Assembly (NCBI GenBank): GCA_012515255.1 | Contig: JAAYYR010000049.1 | Location: forward strand, 1 to 7,358 | Length of the DNA: 7,358 bases | Reading direction: 5' to 3' | Source of the DNA: Clostridia bacterium | Lineage (GTDB): Bacteria; Bacillota; Dehalobacteriia; UBA4068 | Shown here: positions 1-5,313 of the stretch, one piece after another | Layout: each line of letters starts with the position of its first letter | How positions within the stretch are numbered: position 1 is the stretch's first letter | Translations under genes and position numbers: made by a program | Notes under the pieces: model-generated | The model's database searches: none | What the model was told of the DNA's origin: nothing | The model's input: the letters and a program-made list of their open reading frames with translations, nothing else

Positions 1-458
1 GCCGATGGGGTGATATCGGTAAAAGAGGGCAGAATCATTTCCCCGGCGCAGATATCCTCGCCGATTTGCCGGATATGCTGCCAGGGTACCGCGGCCTCAT
101 TGAGCCTGACGCCGGTTTTGACTTCGATAACGTCCTCGATCATAACCACAGCATCGCAGCCCTGCGGCAGCGGATCGCCGGTATCGACATGAATAAATTG
201 ATCATTGCGCAAATAAACGGGCGTCGTGCCGGTAGCGCCATAGGTGAGGCTGGCCAAGAGGGCGATGCCGTCCATAGCGCAAGCATGATAATGGGGGGCG
301 CAGATTTGCGCATACACAGCTTTAGCGCTTCTGCGGTTTAGCGCCTCGCGCACGGCGATATTCTCTGCTTGCGGCTTCAGCCCATTGACGCCCAAAGTTA
401 AAATATAATCCGCTACCGCTTCACGCAGCGGTATATTGGTTAAATATTGAAAAGACAT
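1..458 (-). CDS. MoeA-family molybdopterin biosynthesis protein, N-terminal part (runs off window)
   Basis: This is the N-terminal 152 residues of a second MoeA-like protein; the frame is open to base 1, so the gene continues outside the window. Visible MoeA motifs are HACAMDGIAL (about residues 59-68, the MDGYA-type active-site segment), TGDPLPQGCDAVVMIED (93-109) and IRQIGEDICAGE (129-140). MoeA proteins insert molybdate or tungstate into adenylylated molybdopterin in the cytoplasm. The ATG at 456-458 has a strong ribosome binding site (GGGGGGAG, 4 bases upstream) that overlaps the end of moeA, only 11 bases away, so the two genes are almost certainly co-transcribed and probably coupled. 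In Firmicutes, a second MoeA in this position is often fused to a C-terminal periplasmic-binding-protein-like (LysR-substrate type) domain. The IGEDI motif fits that group, but the fused domain lies outside the window, so the fusion is inference. Confidence 0.88.
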   Translation of the reverse strand, partial: MSFQYLTNIPLREAVADYILTLGVNGLKPQAENIAVREALNRRSAKAVYAQICAPHYHACAMDGIALLASLTYGATGTTPVYLRNDQFIHVDTGDPLPQGCDAVVMIEDVIEVKTGVRLNEAAVPWQHIRQIGEDICAGEMILPSFTDITPS

Positions 459-469
459 AATACTCCCCC

Positions 470-1693
470 CTAATCCGTAGAATTCATGACCACCTGCACC
501 GTGGCTCCCCCGGCCAGACCTTCACAATCGCGTGGTATGCGGATATAGCCGTCTGTGTCGCGCAGCTTGGTGATAAGTCCCGATTTGGCGTATACCGGCG
601 CCGCCTGCAGGCCGGCTTCTCCCTGGATCAGGCATACCGGCATATATTCTTCCCTGCCATGGTTCGAGGAAATCGCCTCCGTAAGCGTAGCGGCGATGGC
701 ATGCTGACGCCAGGAAGCGCCCAGCATACTTTGTATCAGCGGCAGAACAAAGCATTCAAAAATAAAATGCGCGGCTACCGGATGCCCGGGCAGGCCGAAA
801 ACCGGCGTATCGCCCACGCTGCCGATAATCGTCGGCTTACCCGGCTTGACCGCTATGCCATGCAGTAATACCTGCCCCAAGGCCTCGATCGTTTGCTGGG
901 TGATATCCCTGGCGCCGACAGAGCTGCCGCCGGAGATAAGCACCAGATCGCAGGCTGCGGCTGCCTGGCTTAAGCCGGCCAGCAAGGCGTTTTCTTTATC
1001 CGGAATGATGCCGTAGGCAACAGGCTCCGCGCCTGCCGCGACAGCGCCGGCGGACAATAACCAGGAATTGACATCCCTGATCTGGCCGATTTGCGGCTGC
1101 GCGCCGATCCCAACCAGCTCATTGCCTGTGGAAATAATGCCTACGCGGGGCTGTTTGGCCACGTATACCGTCTCATAGCCCAAAGCGGCTAAAGCGCCGA
1201 TATCATGCGGGCGCAGTTTTTTGCCGGCTTTCATGATCACTTGCCCGCTGCTCACATCATCGCCGCGAAAAATCAGATTCGCACCCGGTGCGACCGGCCG
1301 CATAATGCCGATGGTGCCGTCTTGATAATCCTCGGTATATTCCAGCATTACCGCCGCGTCCGCGCCCGGCGGCAAAGCGCCGCCGGTTGCGATTGCCATG
1401 CATTTTTCGGCCAAGAGGTCATGGGGCGAGGTTTGTCCCATTAAAATCTCCCCTTGTAAATCCAGTATGGCCGGAATACTCTCTGAGCAGCCGAAGGTAT
1501 CGGCGGCGCGCACGGCAAAACCATCCACTGTGGAGCGGTCAAAGCCGGGTATATCCTCCGCGGCGACAATAGTCCGGGACAGTACCCGATTGAGCGCGTC
1601 CGACAGGGCGATTGTCTCCTCCGCCATGCGCAGACGGCCGAATTTATCATCAATAAGGGCGCGGGTCTCGTCAGGAGTTTTTACTGTTAACAA
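470..1693 (-). CDS. moeA: Molybdopterin molybdotransferase MoeA
   Basis: Full-length MoeA of 407 residues, the usual family length. It catalyses metal insertion into molybdopterin-AMP, giving Moco (or the tungsten form), in the cytoplasm. Motifs in order: DRSTVDGFAV (52-61), ATGGALPPGADAAV (102-115), ISTGNEL (187-193), IRDVNS (205-210), ISGGSSVGARD (253-263, the GGxSVGxxD loop), KPGKP (283-287) and FGLPGHPVAA (299-308, where most members have GLPGNP). A C-terminal domain IV follows (about 330-407, containing SGLITKLRDTDGYIRIP). The start is TTG at 1691-1693, chosen because AGGGGGG lies at ideal spacing upstream and no ATG occurs before residue 23, well into the conserved N-terminal helix region. 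It is the first gene of a minus-strand operon with the MoeA-like gene downstream. It is divergent from the ThiF/MoeB-like gene, and its leader carries an apparent attenuator. Confidence 0.95.
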   Translation of the reverse strand: MLTVKTPDETRALIDDKFGRLRMAEETIALSDALNRVLSRTIVAAEDIPGFDRSTVDGFAVRAADTFGCSESIPAILDLQGEILMGQTSPHDLLAEKCMAIATGGALPPGADAAVMLEYTEDYQDGTIGIMRPVAPGANLIFRGDDVSSGQVIMKAGKKLRPHDIGALAALGYETVYVAKQPRVGIISTGNELVGIGAQPQIGQIRDVNSWLLSAGAVAAGAEPVAYGIIPDKENALLAGLSQAAAACDLVLISGGSSVGARDITQQTIEALGQVLLHGIAVKPGKPTIIGSVGDTPVFGLPGHPVAAHFIFECFVLPLIQSMLGASWRQHAIAATLTEAISSNHGREEYMPVCLIQGEAGLQAAPVYAKSGLITKLRDTDGYIRIPRDCEGLAGGATVQVVMNSTD

Positions 1694-1748
1694 GAGAATC
1701 CCCCCTACAGTATGTCAAGGAATAAAAACAATCTTCTTACAGGGTAGC

Positions 1749-1809
1749 AAAAAAAGCCGCTCAATACAAGTCCTGAGGCTTATGCCGTCCGCTGTAAAGC
1801 GCGGCTTTT
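1749..1809 (-). promoter_or_regulatory. moeA leader with terminator-like attenuator and alternative hairpins
   Basis: The moeA 5' leader reads leftward from about 1806. It can form hairpin I (plus-strand arms 1784-1787/1802-1805 and 1790-1792/1799-1801, 6-nt loop). It can also form a terminator-like hairpin II (1777-1781/1754-1758 plus 1774-1776/1761-1763, 2-nt bulge), followed by a run of seven U in the minus-strand RNA (A-run 1749-1755). A competing 9-bp long-range pairing joins AAAAGCCGC (1752-1760) to GCGGCTTTT (1801-1809). A U-tracted stem between promoter and start codon, with mutually exclusive partners, is the architecture of transcription attenuation. No known riboswitch consensus was recognised, so the ligand or protein is unknown. 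Confidence 0.5.
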
Positions 1810-1812
1810 ATT

Positions 1813-1821
1813 ATTATACCA
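1813..1821 (-). promoter_or_regulatory. Extended -10 promoter for the moeA operon
   Basis: The minus strand reads TGG-TATAAT (TATAAT at plus positions 1813-1818, TG at 1820-1821), a consensus extended -10. No good -35 hexamer is found at 1836-1841, which is common for extended -10 promoters. The predicted start lies near 1806, giving a leader of about 113 nt that begins at the attenuator stem. Confidence 0.55.
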
Positions 1822-1826
1822 TTCAA

Positions 1827-1835
1827 TGATATAAT
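1827..1835 (+). promoter_or_regulatory. Extended -10 promoter for the ThiF/MoeB-like gene
   Basis: TG at 1827-1828, one base, then a perfect TATAAT at 1830-1835. The -35 position (1807-1812, TTTATT) is weak. The predicted start near 1842 gives a short 5' UTR before the ATG at 1878. It is back-to-back with the moeA promoter: the two -10 boxes are 11 bases apart, so RNA polymerase could probably occupy only one at a time. Confidence 0.55.
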
Positions 1836-1877
1836 GTACCTGAATCCCCCGTAAATACAGCAAAAGGTGTGGTGGCA

Positions 1878-2606
1878 ATGGATGATCAATATATGTACGC
1901 CAGATACGCGCGGCAGATAAGCCTGCCGGAGATGGGAATCGCCGGACAGGACAAGCTGCTCGCATCCTCAGTATTGATTTGTGGCTGCGGCGGCTTGGGT
2001 TCGCCGGCCGCTTTTTATACGGCCGCCATGGGCGTCGGCTGCATCGGCCTGGTGGATAATGATGTGGTGAGCCGCTCAAACCTGAACCGGCAACTGCTTT
2101 ATACCCCCGCCGATGTGGGCAAAAGCAAAGTCGCTTGCGCCGCGGCCAGACTGCGCCAGTTTAATCCGCATATCAGCGTTAACGCTTATCCTTTGTATAT
2201 TGATGCGACAAATATCGGCCCCGTCGTCAAAGACTATGATATTATCATCGATTGTTTGGATAACCTGGACTCGCGCCTGCTGCTCAATGACGCCTGCGTT
2301 ACAGAAAAAAAACCCTTTATTCATGCCGGCGTCGCTCATCTGTCAGGGCAGGTTATGACCGTTATTCCCGGCCAAAGCGCCTGCCTGCGCTGCTTGCTGC
2401 CGGTGAGCCAAAAAAAAGACGCGCCGACCAGGGGCGTTATCGGCGCGGCCGCCGGGGTCATCGGTTCGCTGCAGGCTTTGGCTGTTTATAAATACCTGCT
2501 CAGCCTGGCGACAGATCAAGGGCAATATGTATTATTCGACGGCTGGAATAACCGATTGCAGCATCTGGAGCTCCAAGCCGACCCGGGCTGCTTCTGCCAA
2601 AAATAA
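1878..2606 (+). CDS. ThiF/MoeB/HesA-family adenylyltransferase
   Basis: A 242-residue E1-like enzyme of the family that uses ATP to adenylate the C-terminal glycine of a ubiquitin-like sulfur carrier (MoaD or ThiS). Visible motifs: nucleotide-binding GCGGLGS (36-42), LVDNDVV (58-64), SNLNRQ (67-72, with the arginine finger R71), K84, DCLDN (125-129), a CLRC zinc half-site (169-172), GVIGAAAGVIGSLQAL (186-201) and a C-terminal CFC (238-240). Two features are odd. The final cysteine pair is CxC rather than CxxC, and the segment between CLRC and GVIG is short and lacks the cysteine usual in many MoeB/ThiF proteins. The ATG at 1878 is preferred because AAGG (1864-1867) sits 10 bases upstream; an in-frame GTG at 1869 is too close to that site. 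The moeA context argues for a MoeB role, but ThiF or HesA cannot be excluded. Confidence 0.88.
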   Translation: MDDQYMYARYARQISLPEMGIAGQDKLLASSVLICGCGGLGSPAAFYTAAMGVGCIGLVDNDVVSRSNLNRQLLYTPADVGKSKVACAAARLRQFNPHISVNAYPLYIDATNIGPVVKDYDIIIDCLDNLDSRLLLNDACVTEKKPFIHAGVAHLSGQVMTVIPGQSACLRCLLPVSQKKDAPTRGVIGAAAGVIGSLQALAVYKYLLSLATDQGQYVLFDGWNNRLQHLELQADPGCFCQK

Positions 2607-2638
2607 TCCTCTGATTTTATCAAATTACAATTAGGTTG

Positions 2639-2663
2639 AGCAGCTATTATTGACAACGCTGCT
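2639..2663. repeat. Inverted repeat AGCAGC/GCTGCT after the ThiF/MoeB-like gene
   Basis: AGCAGC (2639-2644) and GCTGCT (2658-2663) form a 6-bp stem with a 13-base loop, 32 bases after the ThiF/MoeB-like stop. No U-run follows, so it is a poor intrinsic terminator. The loop contains the TTGACA of a candidate promoter, so the repeat could instead be an operator. Function undetermined. Confidence 0.35.
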
Positions 2664-2700
2664 GTAATATGGTAATTTTCAAATGGTCATAATCTATAAT
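2650..2700 (+). promoter_or_regulatory. Candidate promoter(s) for the tupABC operon
   Basis: A perfect TTGACA (2650-2655) is followed after 17 bases by TAATTT (2673-2678), which is preceded by TGG as in an extended -10. A second perfect -10 hexamer, TATAAT, lies at 2695-2700 without a recognisable -35. Either would give a leader of roughly 255-280 nt before tupA. Both are predictions from hexamer matches only. Confidence 0.4.
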
Positions 2701-2739
2701 ACTGTGGCAGATATGACGAACAATGTCAATGCTTACAAA

Positions 2740-2937
2740 GAAGGGCGGCGATAACCGGCAAAATAATTTACTGCTTCTAAGAATTATACGATCCCACGAG
2801 TCGTTTGCCTAAACGCCGGCAATGCTGTCGCATGGTTAACGTCCAATGAGTGTCGCCGGAAACGGTTGCGCTTTCCGTGTTTGAGAAGTAGGATCGCCGC
2901 GGTGGATTTTGTTTTCAACGGCGTACCCTGTACGCCG
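2740..2937 (+). promoter_or_regulatory. Long structured 5' leader of tupA, candidate riboswitch or attenuator
   Basis: This gene-free stretch holds nested complementary segments. CCGGC (2755-2759) pairs with GCCGG (2815-2819). That pairing encloses ATAATT (2763-2768)/AATTAT (2782-2787) and ACGA (2788-2791)/TCGT (2801-2804), together resembling a three-way junction. Downstream are CCG-GAAA-CGG (2856-2865, a GNRA-capped mini-stem) and an alternative CGGAAA (2857-2862)/TTTCCG (2872-2877). CCGGC at 2816-2820 can alternatively pair with GCCGG at 2855-2859. ACGCCG (2813-2818) can pair with the 5' arm of the terminal hairpin (CGGCGT, 2919-2924), which would be an antiterminator. Position before a tungstate transporter suggests control by tungstate, molybdate or the finished cofactor. 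I did not recognise the conserved blocks of the known Moco RNA motif, so the class is unassigned. Confidence 0.4.
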
Positions 2938-2948
2938 CATTATTTTTT
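2919..2948 (+). terminator. Terminator-like hairpin in the tupA leader
   Basis: A perfect 8-bp stem CGGCGTAC (2919-2926)/GTACGCCG (2930-2937) with loop CCT is followed by a U-rich stretch ending in six T (2943-2948). It ends two bases before the tupA Shine-Dalgarno (GGAGGG at 2951-2956). It therefore acts either as a conditional terminator (attenuator) or by affecting access to the ribosome binding site. No gene lies immediately upstream that would need a plain terminator here. Confidence 0.6.
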
Positions 2949-2962
2949 CAGGAGGGAAAAAA

Positions 2963-3865
2963 ATGAAAAAAATACTACTCATTCTACTCGCTTGCGTTCT
3001 AGTTTTCTCCTTCGCTGCCTGCACCGCGGGTCAGACTTCTGATCCGGGCGTCGATGACCAAACTCCCACGCCGGAAAACCCGGTTATCCGTCTTTCAACG
3101 ACAACTTCAGTCAATGATTCCGGCCTGCTCGCTTATTTGCAGCCCTCTTTTGAGGCTGCCACCGGCTATCGGCTGGAGATCAGCTCCGCCGGCACTGGCG
3201 CCGCTATCCAGGCCGCCAAAGACGGCAATGCCGATTGCCTGCTTGTTCACTCCAAAAGCCAGGAAGAAGCCTATATCGCTGATGGTTTTGGCGAAGTAAG
3301 GGTACCGTTTATGTATAATTTCTTTGTCGTCATCGGCCCCAAGGATGACGCGGCCAATGTCAAGGAAGCCGACACCGCCGCCGACGCTTTCAGCGCCATC
3401 GCCGACTCCGGCAGCACTTTCATCAGCCGCGGCGACGCCTCGGGTACCCATACCAAAGAGCTGGGTCTTTGGGTAGCGGCCGGTCAGCTTGAATCCGCCG
3501 ATGCCACCGCGGACGGCACGCTGCCGGTAATCGACGCACCCTGGTATTTGAGCATCGGCCAAGGCATGGGCGCCACGCTTAATATGGCCCAGGAGAAACT
3601 GGCATATACGCTGTCCGACAAAGCCACTTTCCTCGCCAATGCCGCCAATCTGGCTGATCTTGATATCCTGCTCGAACGGGCTGACGATATGATGAACACC
3701 TATTCCATGATTGCCGTTACCCCCGAGCGTTATGACGACACCAACTATGAGGGAGCGCAGGCCTTTGTGACCTGGATGACCTCTGCCGAGGCCAAGCAGC
3801 TGATCGCCGATTTCGGCGTCGCCGAATACGGCCAGCAATTGTTCTTCAATCTCGAAGACGAATAA
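2963..3865 (+). CDS. tupA: Tungstate ABC transporter substrate-binding lipoprotein TupA
   Basis: A 300-residue extracytoplasmic binding protein that captures tungstate with high affinity and delivers it to TupB. The N-terminus is a lipoprotein signal: MKK, a hydrophobic stretch, then FAAC with C20 as the lipidated cysteine (a lipobox with Phe instead of Leu at -3), and an acidic/proline linker up to about residue 40. Family motifs: STTTS (45-49) with DSGLL (52-56), AGTGAAI (76-82), LLVHSKSQEEAY (93-104), FISRGDASGTHTKE (153-166) and IGQGMGATLNMAQEK (198-212) followed by LAYTLSDKATF. These are the hallmarks of TupA rather than ModA or WtpA. The start ATG at 2963 was chosen because GGAGGG lies 6 bases upstream and the signal peptide starts there; an in-frame ATG at 2909 would run through the leader hairpin. 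First gene of tupABC, with a probable attenuator upstream. Confidence 0.95.
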   Translation: MKKILLILLACVLVFSFAACTAGQTSDPGVDDQTPTPENPVIRLSTTTSVNDSGLLAYLQPSFEAATGYRLEISSAGTGAAIQAAKDGNADCLLVHSKSQEEAYIADGFGEVRVPFMYNFFVVIGPKDDAANVKEADTAADAFSAIADSGSTFISRGDASGTHTKELGLWVAAGQLESADATADGTLPVIDAPWYLSIGQGMGATLNMAQEKLAYTLSDKATFLANAANLADLDILLERADDMMNTYSMIAVTPERYDDTNYEGAQAFVTWMTSAEAKQLIADFGVAEYGQQLFFNLEDE

Positions 3866-3880
3866 CCATTAACCTTGATG

Positions 3881-3927
3881 ATAATAAGAACCGGCCTGAG
3901 CCTCGGCTCAGTACCGGTTCTTATTAT
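3881..3927 (+). repeat. Long stem-loop between tupA and tupB
   Basis: A perfect 14-bp inverted repeat, ATAATAAGAACCGG (3881-3894) and CCGGTTCTTATTAT (3914-3927), encloses a small internal loop (C versus TA). Inside that is a second perfect stem, CTGAGC (3896-3901)/GCTCAG (3906-3911), capped by CTCG. No downstream U-run is present, and the hairpin abuts the tupB ribosome binding site (GAGGG, 3928-3932). The likely role is protecting the tupA mRNA 3' end, partial termination, or lowering tupB translation, so that binding protein is made in excess over permease. This arrangement is known for other ABC operons. Confidence 0.8.
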
Positions 3928-3937
3928 GAGGGAAAAC

Positions 3938-4615
3938 ATGGACAACTTTTGGCATGTTATTACGCTTTTATTTTCTGATGCAGGCGCCGAACTGCGTTAT
4001 ATCATCGGCGTCACATTAACGATGTCTCTTTTCAGCACCACGATCTCCACGCTGATCGGCATGCCGCTCGGCATTCTGATTGGCAGCCGGGAATTCCGCC
4101 TTAAAAAGCCGCTGATGCGCGTCACGCATGCTTTGATGAGCCTGCCGCCCGTGGTCGCCGGCCTGATCGTTTATCTCATCCTTTCCCGCAACGGCCCTTT
4201 GGGCGCCTTTCATCTCATCTATTCCCTGCAGGCGATGGTCATTGCCCAGGTGCTGCTTATTTCGCCGATCGTCTGCGGCCTTTCCACGTCCATAGCTTCT
4301 ATCCGCGCCCCGCAGATGCTGGAAACAACCCGCGGCTTTGGCATGAAAAGAAGCAAGGAGATCTGGCTGCTGCTGTATGAAAGCAGAAGCCAACTGATCT
4401 CTGTTTTGATGCTGGCTTTCGGCCGCTCGATCGCCGAGGTGGGCGCTGTGCAGATCGTGGGCGGCAATATCGCCGGCAAAACCCGGGTGATGACGACAGC
4501 CATCATGCTGGAAACGAATAAAGGCAATTTCCAATATGCCATTACCCTGGGTGTCGTGCTGCTATTGCTCGCCCTGGTCGTCAATTTGGCCTCGGCCGGG
4601 CTACAGGAGAAATAA
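3938..4615 (+). CDS. tupB: Tungstate ABC transporter permease TupB
   Basis: A 225-residue integral membrane permease with several hydrophobic segments. It forms the tungstate channel with TupA outside and TupC inside. Diagnostic stretches are GVTLTMSLFSTTISTLIGMPLG near the N-terminus (given as two adjoining parts, GVTLTMSLFST and TISTLIGMPLG), LMSLPPVVAGLIVYL and the EAA-like cytoplasmic loop ETTRGFGMKRSKEIW, which contacts the ATPase. The TupB-typical AFGRSIAEVGAVQIVGGNI follows. The ATG at 3938 is chosen because GAGGG lies 5 bases upstream. Earlier in-frame starts at 3875 and 3926 would place the coding region inside the intergenic hairpin and add a non-homologous tail. It is directly followed by tupC with no gap (TAA then ATG), and AGGAGA at 4605-4610 serves tupC. 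Confidence 0.94.
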   Translation: MDNFWHVITLLFSDAGAELRYIIGVTLTMSLFSTTISTLIGMPLGILIGSREFRLKKPLMRVTHALMSLPPVVAGLIVYLILSRNGPLGAFHLIYSLQAMVIAQVLLISPIVCGLSTSIASIRAPQMLETTRGFGMKRSKEIWLLLYESRSQLISVLMLAFGRSIAEVGAVQIVGGNIAGKTRVMTTAIMLETNKGNFQYAITLGVVLLLLALVVNLASAGLQEK

Positions 4616-5313
4616 ATGGCTGAACCGTTAATCAAACTGAGAGAACTGCAAAAAACGTATCATAATCGTTTGGTACTGGATATCCCCGACTTTTCTTTTG
4701 AGCCTGGCCTTGTGTACGCCCTGGTCGGGCCGAATGGCAGCGGCAAAAGCACCCTGCTCCGCCTGCTTGCCGGGGTCATACGGCCGAGCGCCGGCAACAT
4801 CAGCCACAGCCTGACGAATGCCCGGGATATTGCTTATTTGCCGCAAAAGCCGTATGCTTTTAATTTTTCCGTGCTGAGGAATATCACTATGGCCTTGCCC
4901 TCCTTGATGTCTAAAACGGCAAAAGAAGAGCGGGCGCTGCACATCCTAAAAGAAGTCGGTATCGACAAGCTGCGTGCCGCCAAAGGCAATCGGCTGTCCG
5001 GCGCGAGGCGCAGCGGCTTTCTCTGGCGCGGATCTTGATCCAACCGCATCAATTATTGCTTCTTGACGAGCCGACGTCCTCGACAGATATTTCCGGTAAT
5101 GAGCTGGTGGAAAACTTGATTATCCGCTACCGCGCGGCAAATAACTGCGGCTTGATTTTTGCCACCCATGCACTCTCCCAGGCCGAGCGGCTGGCAGACC
5201 GCATCCTGTTTTTCTCGGCGGGACGCATCATAGAATATGGCCCGGCAAAACAATTGCTGCAGCAGCCCCAAACGGCGGAATTCGCCAATTTCCTGCATTT
5301 TTGGCGCTATTAG
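4616..5313 (+). pseudogene. tupC: Tungstate ABC transporter ATP-binding protein TupC, frameshifted
   Basis: The ABC ATPase of the tungstate importer is split by a one-base loss. Frame 1 (4616-5038) carries the N-terminal half: Walker A GPNGSGKST (38-46), the Q-loop LPQ (Q77) and the start of the signature, NRLSG (125-129). It then changes into nonsense residues and stops at TGA 5036-5038. The other frame carries the second half: Walker B LLLLDEPTS, the D-loop region SSTD, and the H-loop FATHALSQAE, ending at TAG 5311-5313. Adding one G near 5003 (GGC-GGC-GAG-GCG-CAG) restores LSGGEAQRLSLARILIQPHQ and a continuous protein of about 232 residues, the normal length. As it stands, the signature motif needed for ATP hydrolysis is destroyed. 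A sequencing or assembly error is at least as likely as a real mutation. A TTG at 5035 overlaps the premature stop but has no good ribosome binding site. Confidence 0.9.

Noticed and set aside
1713..1718. Perfect TTGACA on the minus strand in the moeA leader
   Set aside because: The matching -10 position would be TCTTGT overlapping the start codon, which would give a leaderless message despite the strong ribosome binding site; a chance hexamer is more likely.
2649..2730. Inverted ATTGACA (2649-2655) and TGTCAAT (2724-2730) as an operator pair
   Set aside because: The arms are about 70 bases apart, only 7 bp long, and one overlaps a candidate -35 box; no regulator family is suggested.
1738..2933. 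Shared 9-mer TACCCTGTA in the moeA leader (minus, 1738-1746) and the tupA terminator loop (2924-2932)
   Set aside because: One short match in two leaders is close to chance and lies in different structural settings.
2740..2937. Direct assignment of the tupA leader as the known Moco riboswitch
   Set aside because: The conserved blocks I would expect (for example a GCCUCC-type segment) are not visible, so the class is left open.
3107..3838. Long open frame of 243 codons on the minus strand
   Set aside because: It is antisense to tupA, whose motifs are unmistakable; the reverse frame is glycine-rich, has no domain I recognise and lacks a ribosome binding site.
4016..4534. Minus-strand open frame of 172 codons
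   Set aside because: Antisense shadow of tupB, very rich in Gln, His, Arg and Asp with no family features.
4994..5038. Programmed ribosomal frameshifting in tupC
   Set aside because: There is no slippery heptamer or downstream stimulatory structure at the site, and the shift falls inside the essential signature motif; mutation or sequencing error is simpler.
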